Assembly: GCF_001428365.1 (NCBI RefSeq)
Contig: NZ_LMSH01000001.1
Location: forward strand, 5,685-69,684
Direction of reading: 5' to 3'
DNA length: 64,000 nt
Source: Arthrobacter sp. Soil763
GTDB lineage: Bacteria > Actinomycetota > Actinomycetes > Actinomycetales > Micrococcaceae
Each line of letters opens with the position of its first letter. Within the stretch, counting starts at the first letter, position 1. The position numbers were made by a program, and so were the translations under genes. The notes below the pieces were generated by a model, which saw only the letters and a list, made by a program, of their open reading frames with translations, searched no databases and was not told the DNA's origin. Shown piece after piece: positions 45,698 to 53,898 of this stretch.

Positions 45698-46147
45698 ATG
45701 ACGCCGCAGGAACTTTCCAATCTGGCGCACCTGCGCCGGGCGCGGGACCTGATCGACCGTGACTTCGCCCGGCCGCTCGATGTGCCTGCCATGGCCGCCG
45801 GCGCGCTGATGTCCCCGGCGCACTTCTCCCGCCAGTTCAAGGCCGCCTACGGGGAGACACCGTACAACTACCTGATGACGCGGCGGATCGAGCGGGCGAT
45901 GGCGCTGCTGCGCGCCGGCGCCAGTGTTACCTATGCCTGCATGGAGGTGGGCTGCACGTCGCTGGGATCCTTCAGTTCACGGTTCACCGAAGTCGTCGGC
46001 ATTCCGCCCAGCGTGTACCGGGAGCGCGAGCACAAGGCCGTCAAGGCCATGCCCTCGTGCGTGGCACGGCAGCACACCCGCCCTCCGCGCAACCCGCCGC
46101 GGAAGTTGAGCAGGATCGAAGAAGCACCGGCTCTGCCGCCCTCGTAG
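45698..46147 (+). CDS. AraC-family helix-turn-helix regulator
   Basis: 149 residues with two helix-turn-helix motifs in the first 110: PLDVPAMAAGALMSPAHFSRQFKA and SVTYACMEVGCTSLGSFSSRF. No ligand-binding domain is present, only a basic C-terminal tail of about 35 residues. Encoded 10 nt before a VOC-superfamily gene that is the probable target or ligand-linked partner; this regulator-VOC pairing is common in actinobacteria (from memory). Confidence 0.9.
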   Translation: MTPQELSNLAHLRRARDLIDRDFARPLDVPAMAAGALMSPAHFSRQFKAAYGETPYNYLMTRRIERAMALLRAGASVTYACMEVGCTSLGSFSSRFTEVVGIPPSVYREREHKAVKAMPSCVARQHTRPPRNPPRKLSRIEEAPALPPS

Positions 46148-46157
46148 CGTGGACCTC

Positions 46158-46559
46158 ATGAACATCTCACTGCAATACGCCCAGATCACCGTCAACGACC
46201 TGGACGAGTCCCTGCCCTTCTATCGCGATGTCCTCGGCCTCGAGGTGCGTAACGACGTCGGTTCCGACGGCCACCGCTGGGTCACCCTTGGCAGCGCAGC
46301 CCAGCCCGACCTGGAAATCGTCCTATCGCCCCCGCACGCCGGCCGCTCGCAGGAGGACGGCGACGCACTCCAGCAACTGCTTACTAAAGGGGTCCTGCCC
46401 GTGATCGTGTTCCGCACGGACGACCTCGACGCCACCTTCGAGGCCGTCCGAGCCGCCGGCGCCGAGGTGCTGCAGGAGCCCATCGATCAGCCGTGGGGAC
46501 CCCGCGACTGCGCCTTCCGCGACCCGTCCGGCAACATGATCCGCTTCAACCAGGCCTGA
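46158..46559 (+). CDS. VOC (glyoxalase/bleomycin-resistance-like) protein
   Basis: 133 residues from ATG 46158 (an in-frame GTG lies three codons earlier). One VOC domain of two beta-alpha-beta-beta-beta modules: ISLQYAQITVNDLDESLPFYRDVLGL at the start and DPSGNMIRFNQ at the end. The usual metal position His is Gln (YAQITV) and the final Glu is missing, so it may not bind metal like glyoxalase I; function unknown. Cotranscribed with the AraC-type gene. Confidence 0.85.
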   Translation: MNISLQYAQITVNDLDESLPFYRDVLGLEVRNDVGSDGHRWVTLGSAAQPDLEIVLSPPHAGRSQEDGDALQQLLTKGVLPVIVFRTDDLDATFEAVRAAGAEVLQEPIDQPWGPRDCAFRDPSGNMIRFNQA

Positions 46560-46603
46560 CCCGAAAGCGGGGCGTCGAACGGACGCCCCGGCCGGCAGCC
46601 TGA

Positions 46604-46825
46604 TCAGCGGCCGCCCGGGGCGTCCACGTCGTCCTCAGGCGGGATGAAGATGGCTTCGATGGGCTTGCCGAACAACCTGGAAATGCGGAATGCCAGGGGA
46701 AGCGCGGGATCATAGCGGCCCGTTTCCAGGGCGTTCACGGTCTGCCGGGAAACACCGAGCTGGTCCGCGAGCGCACCCTGGGTCCAGCCCCGCCCCTCCC
46801 GCAGCGTCCTGAGGTGGTTGTTCAC
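46604..46825 (-). CDS. XRE/Cro-type small DNA-binding regulator
   Basis: 73 residues. The helix-turn-helix WTQGALADQLGVSRQTVNALE occupies residues 14-34, followed by PALPLAFRISRLFGKPIEAIF. Proteins of this form (YozG-like) commonly pair with a small membrane protein of the same operon, as here: its start overlaps the upstream membrane gene by 4 nt. Likely a DNA-binding repressor of its own operon. Confidence 0.9.
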   Translation of the reverse strand: MNNHLRTLREGRGWTQGALADQLGVSRQTVNALETGRYDPALPLAFRISRLFGKPIEAIFIPPEDDVDAPGGR

Positions 46826-47061
46826 CGTCGGCCCGCAATCGCTCCGGTGTGGATCCAGCCGAGCATCCCGGCCCCGTAGATGAGCCAGCCGGTGCCGTCG
46901 ATGCGCTGTCCGGCTATCTCCAGGAACGCCAGCGTCACGGAGGCGATCATGGCCACGGCGAAGCCGCCGGCCAGCCCCTGCAGCATCAGCAGCCGCTGAT
47001 AGTCCTCGCTCCGCCGCACGTGCCTCAGGACCGCCCGGACGATCCAGAGTGTGCTTGTCAT
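46822..47061 (-). CDS. Small membrane protein
   Basis: 79 residues from ATG 47061 (the frame is open to 47130). Two membrane segments (about 26-46 and 56-74) after a basic N-terminal stretch VRAVLRHVRRSEDYQRLL. No family identified. Translationally coupled by a 4-nt overlap to the XRE-type regulator, the common arrangement of a membrane protein with a Cro/CI-like partner. No strong Shine-Dalgarno, so the start is moderately sure. Confidence 0.6.
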   Translation of the reverse strand: MTSTLWIVRAVLRHVRRSEDYQRLLMLQGLAGGFAVAMIASVTLAFLEIAGQRIDGTGWLIYGAGMLGWIHTGAIAGRR

Positions 47062-47433
47062 CTGCCGGGGGGCAACCTGGTCTGGCGGGAAAAATCCTGC
47101 GGAAAAACTGCTGAAAAAATTGGCCGGCAACCGCTTACGGCGCCGCTACCGGCAGGTAGTCTCGTGACAGCTCGGGCAGGGGACATCGGGCCGGGCGCCT
47201 GCACGACCCCGCACCCCCACTGCCGCCGGGCACCCGTCGGGTCAACTGCCGGCTGTGGGGCGTTCCGCTGGGGGCCGTCTCGCCGAATGCACATGCAATC
47301 CACCCTGTGTTCATTCACCCCTGTTTTGCTGTGCCGGAACCTGCTTGACCAGGAGCAGACCGGCCGGTCCGCGGCCCTCAACCCGGACATCGCACCCAGC
47401 CCTTACCCGGGCACCTAATGAGAGTTAGAGCGG
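47062..47433. other. Intergenic region upstream of nuclease/5'-nucleotidase
   Basis: 372 bp without a plausible gene. A GTTCATTCACC segment at 47309-47319 resembles one PHO-box unit, but no second unit is in 11-bp register. No confident promoter. Confidence 0.3.
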
Positions 47434-50400
47434 ATGAAATTCACACCTTGGAAAACAGCGCTGGGCACAGCCCTGTCCGCAGGGCTCATTGCCCCGCTGG
47501 CGGCCCTGCCCGCCGCCGCCCTGGAGGCCACACCAGCGGCCGCCGGGACATCGCCGGTCATCATCAACGAGGCGTACCTCAGCGGCGGCAGCGCCGGCGC
47601 GGCCTACAAGAACAAGTTCGTCGAGCTGCACAACACCTCGGACGCCCCGGTATCCCTGGACGGCTGGTCAATCCAGTACCGGTCCGCCACCGGAACCGCC
47701 GCCCCGAATAACACGGCCGCCCTCACGGGGACCATCCCCGCCGGCGGGTATTACCTGCTTGAGGGCGGCAGCAACGGCACCGTCGGCGCCGACCTTCCCA
47801 CCGCCGACACGACCGCCGCCGGATTCAATCCGGCAGGCGGCGGCGGAACGATCGTCCTCGCCCGGCAGGCCACCGCACTGCAGTCGCTGGGCACCGGATC
47901 CGTCGTCGAACCCGCCGACGTCGCGGACCTGCTCGGTTACGGGAGCTCCAACACGTTCGAGACCCAGGCGGCAACGGCGCCGTCGGGCAACACGGACGTC
48001 AAGAGCCTGAACCGCAGCGGCGGCGCGGACAACAACAACAACGCCGCCGACTTCACCCTGAACGCGGCCATCACCCCCAAGGCGGCCAACGGGGAAGCCA
48101 CGCCGGTGGACCCGGGCCCGGTCACTCCCCCGGTCTCCAAGAGCATCGCCGAGATCCAAGGCACCGGCGCCGCCAGCCCGCTCGCCGGCTCCGCGGTCAC
48201 CACCCGCGGCAAAGTCACTGCCGCCTTCCCGACCGGCGGCTTCGCCGGGTTCTACCTGCAGACGCCCGGAACCGGCGGCGAGCTGACGCCGGCCAACCAC
48301 ACCGCGTCGGACGCCATCTTCGTCTATGCCCCGGCCGCCGTCGCCTCCGTGCAGATCGGCGACTATGTCCAGGTCACCGGCGATGTGGCCGAGTACTACG
48401 GCATGACCCAGCTCAACGCCGCCGGCGTCACCCAGCTGACCGAGGCCGCCCCCGAGGTCAAGGCCACCGGTTTCACCCTTCCGGCCGACGAAGCCTTCCG
48501 CGAATCCCTCGAGGCGATGCTGCTGACGCCCCAGGGACCCGTCACGGTCGCGGACAACTACTCCCTCAACCAGTACGGCGAAATCGGCCTGGCCGGCGGC
48601 ACCACCCCGCTGGAGCAGCCCACCGCCGTCGCCCCCTACGGTTCCGCCGAGTACACCGCCACCGTGGCGGCCAACGCCGCACGCAGCATCAAGCTCGACG
48701 ACGGCGCCAGCACCAACTTCCTCAAGGACGCCGCCACCAAGGCGCAGACCCTGCCGTATCTGACCACCACGGACCACGTCCGGGTCGGCTCGCCGGTGAC
48801 CTTCAAGACCAATGTGGTGCTCAGCTACGCCAACAGCTCGTGGAAGTTCCAGCCGCTGTCACAGCTGACGGCCGAGAACGCGGGCTCGGTGCAACCGGCA
48901 AGCTTCGGCGCCACCCGCGCGCAGGCCCCGGCCGCCGTCGGCGGAAACCTCAAGCTCGCCTCGTTCAACGTGCTCAACTACTTCCCGACCACCGGGGACC
49001 AGGTTCCCGGGTGCACGTTCTACACCGACCGCGCCGGCAACCCGATCACGGTCAAGGGCGGCTGCGACGTCCGCGGCGCGGCCAACGCCGAGAACTTCAA
49101 GCGCCAGCAGGACAAGATCGTTGCCGCCATCAGCAAGTCCGGCGCCGACGTCGTCACCCTCATGGAGGTGGAGAACTCGGCCCAGTTCGGCAAGAACCGG
49201 GACGACGCCCTGGCCAAGCTGGTCGACGCCCTGAACATCGCCACGCCCGGCATCTGGGACTACGTGCGGACGCCCGCCAACGCACCCCCGCTGGCCGACG
49301 AGGACATGATCCGCACCGCCTTCATTTACAAAAAGGCCGCCGCCGAACCTGTGGGCGAATCCATCATCCACAACGACACGGTCGCCTTCGCCAGTGCCCG
49401 CAAACCGCTGGCGCAGGTTTTCAAGCCCGTCGGCGCCGCCGATGACCAGAAGTTCATCGCGATCGCCAACCACTTCAAGTCCAAGGGCTCCGCCGCGACG
49501 CCGGACGACACCGACAAGGGCCAGGGCAACTCGAACCTCGCCCGCACCGCCCAGGCTCAATCGCTGCTCGGCTTCGCCGACGAACTGCAGAAATCCAAGG
49601 GCACCAACAACGTCTTCCTGATCGGCGACTTCAACTCCTACGCCAAGGAGGACCCGATCAACGTCCTCACGGCCGCCGGGTACGTCAACCAGGACGAGAA
49701 GGCCAAAAACGCCGACGGCTCCGCCAAGCACTCCTACCTCTACGGCGGCCTGGTCGGTTCCCTGGACCACATCCTCGCCTCGCCGGCGGCCAACGCCGTC
49801 GTCACCGGCGCGGACATCTGGAACATCAACTCGGTGGAATCCGTGGCGCTGGAGTACAGCCGCTACAACAACAACGTCACCGACTACTACGCGGCGGACC
49901 AGTTCCGGGCCAGCGACCACGATCCTGTCGTCGTCGGGCTTGACCTGAAAGCCGGCGCCACCGTCCCGGCCAGCGTTGACCTGAACTTCCTGGGCATCAA
50001 CGACTTCCACGGCCGCATCGACTCGAACACCGTCCTGTTCGCCGGCACCATCGAGAAGCTCCGGGCCGCCGCGGCGCCGGGAGCCACCGCGTTCCTCTCC
50101 GCCGGCGACAACATCGGCGCCTCGCTGTTCGCCTCGGCCGTGGCCAAGGACCAGCCGACCATCGACGTGCTGAACGCCCTGGAGCTGCGCACCTCGGCCG
50201 TGGGCAACCACGAGTTCGACGGCGGCTGGGCCGACCTGCGTGACCGGGTCATCGCCGGCGGGGCCAACGCCAAGTTCCCCTACCTGGGCGCCAACGTCTA
50301 CACGAAGGGCACCACCGAGCCGGTCCTGCCGGAGTACACCGTGCTGGACATGAACGGCATCAAGGTCGCCGTGATCGGCACCGTCACGCAGGAAGTGCCG

Positions 50401-51966
50401 TCGCTCGTCACCCCGGCCGGCGTCGCGGACCTCGAGTTCGGTGACCCCGTCGAGGCCATCAACCGCGTCGCCGCGAAGATCAAGGCGGGCAAGCTCGCCG
50501 ACGTGATCATCGTCGAGAACCACGACGGCGCCGGATCCGGCGCCCCCGAAGGCGCCACCCTGGAGCAGGAAGTCGCCGCCGGCGGCCCCTTCGCCAAAAT
50601 GGTCCAGGAAGTCACCCCGGACGTGGCCGCGATCTTCAACGGCCACACCCACAAGCAGTACGCGTGGGACGCCCCGGTCCTGGATGCTGCCGGGCAGCCG
50701 ACCGGCAAGACCCGTCCGATCGTACAGACCGGCAACTACGGCGAGTACATTGGCCAGATCCAGCTGACCATCGACACCAAGACCATGGCTGTCACCGGCT
50801 ACAAGGCGGGCAACGTCAAGCGGACCACGGAGCCGGCGGCCGACCTCGTCGCCGCCTACCCGCGGGTTGCCGCGGTGAAGGCGATCGTGGACAAGGCTGT
50901 TGCCGACGCCGCCGTGATCGGCAGCCAGCCGGTGGGCAAGGTCACCGCGGACATCACGACGGCGTTCGCCGGCTCCCCCGCCGTGCGCGATGACCGCTCA
51001 AGTGAGTCCACCCTGGGCAACCTCGTGGCCGACTCGCTCGTGGACTCCCTGAAGGCACCGGAACTCGGCGGCGCCGAGATCGGCGTCGTCAACCCCGGCG
51101 GCCTGCGCAACGAGCTGTACTACGCCCCCGACGGGACCATCACCTACGCCGAGGCCAACGCGGTCCTGCCGTTCGTGAACAACCTGTGGACCACCACTCT
51201 GACGGGCGCGCAGTTCAAGACGCTGTTGGAACAGCAGTGGCAGACCAACCCGGACGGCACGGTCCCCAGCCGCGCGTACCAGCAACTGGGCCTGTCCAAG
51301 AACGTGAACTACACCTACGACGCCGCCCGCGCCGCCGGGGACCGGATCACCTCGATCCGGATCAACGGTGCGCTGATCGACCCGGCGAAGTCGTACCGGA
51401 TCGGCACGTTCAGCTTCCTGGCCACCGGGGGCGACAACTTCCGGATCTTCAAGTCCGGCACCGGCACCAAGGACTCCGGGCTCGTGGACCGCGACGCGTG
51501 GATCAAGTACCTGCAGGGCCACAACCCGGTCTCGCCGGACTTCGCGCGGCGCTCCGTGGCCGTGGTGAACACCACCGCAGCCGAGGTCAAGGGCGGGGAT
51601 TCCATCACCCTGGCGGTCTCCAAACTGGACCTGACCTCGCTGGGCAGCCCGGTGAACACCTCGCTGCGGGCCGAGTTCACCGACGCCGCCGGGACCGTCA
51701 CCGCCCTCGGGTCGGTACCGGTCACTGCCGGTGCGGCGACGGTGGACGTCAAGGTGCCCGCCGGCGCGGCAGCCGGCACCGGCACCCTGGTGCTCACCGC
51801 CGTCGAATCCGGAACCCGCGTGGCCACCGACGTGACGGTGGCGGCCAGCGTCCCGGTTCCGCCCAAGTGCACCGCTCCGGTCAAGCCGAAGCGGCCCGCG
51901 GACCTTGTGGGCCAGGTGAACTACGGCCTGGTCATGGCCGCCTACCGCAAGTGCCTGAAAGGCTAA
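47434..51966 (+). CDS. Secreted ExeM/NucH-type nuclease fused to 5'-nucleotidase
   Basis: 1510 residues. Signal peptide 1-29, lamin-tail domain (about 40-190), an OB-fold-like segment (about 225-350), an endonuclease/exonuclease/phosphatase nuclease domain (about 505-830) with FNVLNYF, LMEVEN, IGDFNSY and SDHDPVVVG, then a calcineurin-like 5'-nucleotidase domain (about 848-1130) with GINDFHGRID, GNHEFDGG and NGHTHKQY, its C-terminal domain (about 1180-1360) and an Ig-like tail. It should cut extracellular DNA and then dephosphorylate the nucleotides, scavenging phosphate and nucleosides. No sortase signal; likely secreted. Confidence 0.9.
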   Translation: MKFTPWKTALGTALSAGLIAPLAALPAAALEATPAAAGTSPVIINEAYLSGGSAGAAYKNKFVELHNTSDAPVSLDGWSIQYRSATGTAAPNNTAALTGTIPAGGYYLLEGGSNGTVGADLPTADTTAAGFNPAGGGGTIVLARQATALQSLGTGSVVEPADVADLLGYGSSNTFETQAATAPSGNTDVKSLNRSGGADNNNNAADFTLNAAITPKAANGEATPVDPGPVTPPVSKSIAEIQGTGAASPLAGSAVTTRGKVTAAFPTGGFAGFYLQTPGTGGELTPANHTASDAIFVYAPAAVASVQIGDYVQVTGDVAEYYGMTQLNAAGVTQLTEAAPEVKATGFTLPADEAFRESLEAMLLTPQGPVTVADNYSLNQYGEIGLAGGTTPLEQPTAVAPYGSAEYTATVAANAARSIKLDDGASTNFLKDAATKAQTLPYLTTTDHVRVGSPVTFKTNVVLSYANSSWKFQPLSQLTAENAGSVQPASFGATRAQAPAAVGGNLKLASFNVLNYFPTTGDQVPGCTFYTDRAGNPITVKGGCDVRGAANAENFKRQQDKIVAAISKSGADVVTLMEVENSAQFGKNRDDALAKLVDALNIATPGIWDYVRTPANAPPLADEDMIRTAFIYKKAAAEPVGESIIHNDTVAFASARKPLAQVFKPVGAADDQKFIAIANHFKSKGSAATPDDTDKGQGNSNLARTAQAQSLLGFADELQKSKGTNNVFLIGDFNSYAKEDPINVLTAAGYVNQDEKAKNADGSAKHSYLYGGLVGSLDHILASPAANAVVTGADIWNINSVESVALEYSRYNNNVTDYYAADQFRASDHDPVVVGLDLKAGATVPASVDLNFLGINDFHGRIDSNTVLFAGTIEKLRAAAAPGATAFLSAGDNIGASLFASAVAKDQPTIDVLNALELRTSAVGNHEFDGGWADLRDRVIAGGANAKFPYLGANVYTKGTTEPVLPEYTVLDMNGIKVAVIGTVTQEVPSLVTPAGVADLEFGDPVEAINRVAAKIKAGKLADVIIVENHDGAGSGAPEGATLEQEVAAGGPFAKMVQEVTPDVAAIFNGHTHKQYAWDAPVLDAAGQPTGKTRPIVQTGNYGEYIGQIQLTIDTKTMAVTGYKAGNVKRTTEPAADLVAAYPRVAAVKAIVDKAVADAAVIGSQPVGKVTADITTAFAGSPAVRDDRSSESTLGNLVADSLVDSLKAPELGGAEIGVVNPGGLRNELYYAPDGTITYAEANAVLPFVNNLWTTTLTGAQFKTLLEQQWQTNPDGTVPSRAYQQLGLSKNVNYTYDAARAAGDRITSIRINGALIDPAKSYRIGTFSFLATGGDNFRIFKSGTGTKDSGLVDRDAWIKYLQGHNPVSPDFARRSVAVVNTTAAEVKGGDSITLAVSKLDLTSLGSPVNTSLRAEFTDAAGTVTALGSVPVTAGAATVDVKVPAGAAAGTGTLVLTAVESGTRVATDVTVAASVPVPPKCTAPVKPKRPADLVGQVNYGLVMAAYRKCLKG

Positions 51967-51983
51967 CCCGCCAGCCGCCCCGC

Positions 51984-52170
51984 GAGTGAGCATGCCCGTT
52001 TTCGGGCCCGCCCACGAGTGAGCATGCCCCGTCCCTGCCCGGACCGGTGGACATAGCACCCTATGTCCACCGGCCGCGCCGGAGGCGGGGCATGCCCATT
52101 TTTCGTGCCGGGCAGATACGGACATGCCCGGTCGTCGCTCCCGTGCGGAAGCGGACATGCCCGTTTTTCG
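51984..52170. repeat. Second intergenic 32-bp repeat cluster (CATGCCC family)
   Basis: CATGCCC occurs at 51991, 52023, 52091, 52123 and 52156, spacing 32, 68, 32 and 33. Flanks are partly conserved (GAGTGAG or GCGGA before, GTTTTTCG after). A perfect palindrome sits between units 2 and 3: CCGGTGGACATAG at 52044-52056 and its complement at 52061-52073, 4-nt loop. Lies between the nuclease gene and the glycosyltransferase gene. Confidence 0.8.
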
Positions 52171-52228
52171 GCGAGGGGGCGCTGTGTCACACGGGAAATC
52201 TGTTACAGACGGGACTGCTGTGGCGGGG

Positions 52229-52234
52229 TACTAT
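52229..52234 (+). promoter_or_regulatory. -10 box placing the transcript start at the GT2 start codon
   Basis: TACTAT at 52229-52234. If its last base is position -7, transcription starts at 52241, the first base of the GTG codon; the mRNA would be leaderless. No clear -35 hexamer. Confidence 0.45.
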
Positions 52235-52240
52235 TTGCCG

Positions 52241-53683
52241 GTGCGCAGAGGCAAATTCAACCGGGCAGTCGGCATCGTCATCGCCCTGACGGCAAGTGGT
52301 GCGGCGGCGCTGCTGTGGTTCGCCGTAGCCGCGGGCGGACCGGCCCTCAGCCAGTCCCCCGCCCAGGGCCTCCTGCTCGGATTCTGGAGCATCCTCTACA
52401 ACACCGACGCCCCGGCCCCGCGCGTCCTCCTCGCCGCTGTCGCCCTGGCGCTGCTGCTGGCCGCCGGCGTCGCGGCGGTGGACCGCAGGATCGCCAACCG
52501 TTCCCGCCGCTCCCTGGATCCGCTCACCCGCCCGCTGGCACCGCGGGTGGTGATGTCCGAGACGCGCGGCGTCTTCGCCGGTCCGGTCACCGTCACGGTC
52601 CTGATCCCGGCCCACAACGAGGAGGCGTCGCTGCCGGGCACCATCGCGTCATTGCTGGAGCAGTCCCGGCGCCCGGATCGGGTCATTGTCGTGGCGGACA
52701 ATTGCACGGACTCCACCGTCGCACTCGCCCGGGAGGCCGGCGTCGAAGTGGTCGAGTCGGTGGCGAACACCCAGAAAAAAGCCGGAGCGCTCAACCAGGT
52801 GCTGGACCAACTGCTGCCGGGCCTCGGCGATAACGACGTCGTCATGGTCATGGACGCGGACACCAGGCTCGACGACGGATTCCTCGCCGTGGCCGTCGAC
52901 CGTTTCACGCAGGACCGGGCGCTGATGGCCGTGGGCGGCCTCTTCTACGGTGAAGAGGGCCACGGCCTGATCGGGCAGTTCCAGCGCAACGAGTACCTCC
53001 GCTACAGCCGCGAGATCGGCCGGCGGCGCGGGCGCGTCTTCGTGCTGACCGGCACCGCCTCGATGTTTCGGTCCAGGGCCCTGCGCACAGTGGCGCAGAG
53101 CCGTGGCGCCTCGATTCCGGGCACCCCGGGCGATGTCTACGACACGGCAGCCCTCACCGAAGACAACGAACTCACGATCGCGCTGAAGTCCCTGGGCGGG
53201 CTGATGATCTCGCCCGCACAGTGCACGGTCGTTACAGAACTGATGCCCGGCTGGCGCATGCTCTGGGCACAGCGGCTGCGCTGGCAGCGCGGCGCCCTGG
53301 AAAACATCGGCGCCTACGGCGTCACCCCGCAGACCATGCGGTACTGGGCGCAGCAGTTCGGCATCGGCTACGGCGTAATCGCACTCGGCTCGTACCTGCT
53401 GCTGATTTTCCTCATGGTCTTTGCCCTGGACACTTGGATCTGGTTCCCGTTCTGGCTGGGCCTGGGCGCCCTGTTCATGGTCGAACGCGTCGCCACGGTC
53501 TGGCAGGGCGGCTGGCGCGCACGGCTCCTGGCCGTCACGCTCTTCCCGGAACTGTTTTTCGACATGTTCCTCAACGTGGTCTACCTCAAGGGCGTCGCCG
53601 ACATTTCGCTGGGCCGGACGGCCAGCTGGAAACACCTCACGCCCGCCCGGCCGCGCGAGTTCCAGACGGCGGAGCGCCCGTGA
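52241..53683 (+). CDS. Membrane glycosyltransferase, family 2
   Basis: 480 residues from GTG 52241, chosen because a -10 box lies exactly upstream (leaderless); earlier starts in the same frame run through the repeat cluster. Membrane segments at about 10-30 and 50-75 precede the GT-A domain (about 105-340) with VLIPAHNEE, VVADNCTDST, DADTRLDDGF (DxD) and the acceptor motif RQ..RW (QRLRWQRGAL). Two more membrane segments follow. It resembles processive GlcNAc/hyaluronan-type synthases, but the polymer is not known. Ends overlapping a 72-residue membrane protein. Confidence 0.85.
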   Translation: MRRGKFNRAVGIVIALTASGAAALLWFAVAAGGPALSQSPAQGLLLGFWSILYNTDAPAPRVLLAAVALALLLAAGVAAVDRRIANRSRRSLDPLTRPLAPRVVMSETRGVFAGPVTVTVLIPAHNEEASLPGTIASLLEQSRRPDRVIVVADNCTDSTVALAREAGVEVVESVANTQKKAGALNQVLDQLLPGLGDNDVVMVMDADTRLDDGFLAVAVDRFTQDRALMAVGGLFYGEEGHGLIGQFQRNEYLRYSREIGRRRGRVFVLTGTASMFRSRALRTVAQSRGASIPGTPGDVYDTAALTEDNELTIALKSLGGLMISPAQCTVVTELMPGWRMLWAQRLRWQRGALENIGAYGVTPQTMRYWAQQFGIGYGVIALGSYLLLIFLMVFALDTWIWFPFWLGLGALFMVERVATVWQGGWRARLLAVTLFPELFFDMFLNVVYLKGVADISLGRTASWKHLTPARPREFQTAERP

Positions 53684-53898
53684 CCGCCACCCTGCTCCCC
53701 GCCGGACTCCTCTTCCCGGAATCCTTGCTGCACTCGCAGTGGTTCGCCATCCTGGCCACCTTCGTGGCGATCAACACCGTCATGTACGCCGCCCTGGCGC
53801 TGGCCAAGATTCTCCCCAAGCTGCACCCGACGGAGTGGATCCGGACCCGCAACGAGCGCTCCGAGACGCGCAGCATCCACCCGGACGCCGCGGACTAG
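53680..53898 (+). CDS. Small membrane protein coupled to the glycosyltransferase
   Basis: 72 residues; GTG start at 53680 overlaps the glycosyltransferase stop codon, so translation is coupled. One membrane segment (about 20-42: QWFAILATFVAINTVMYAALAL) and a basic C-terminal tail. No family recognised. The overlap and order suggest an accessory subunit of the glycosyltransferase, as small membrane partners are found with synthases of this type (inference). Its end overlaps the convergent gene by 4 bases. Confidence 0.7.
   Translation: MTATLLPAGLLFPESLLHSQWFAILATFVAINTVMYAALALAKILPKLHPTEWIRTRNERSETRSIHPDAAD

Noticed and set aside
47309..47319. PHO box before the nuclease/5'-nucleotidase gene
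   Set aside because: Only one GTTCATTCACC unit; no second unit in 11-bp register, unlike the senX3/phoU and phoD sites.
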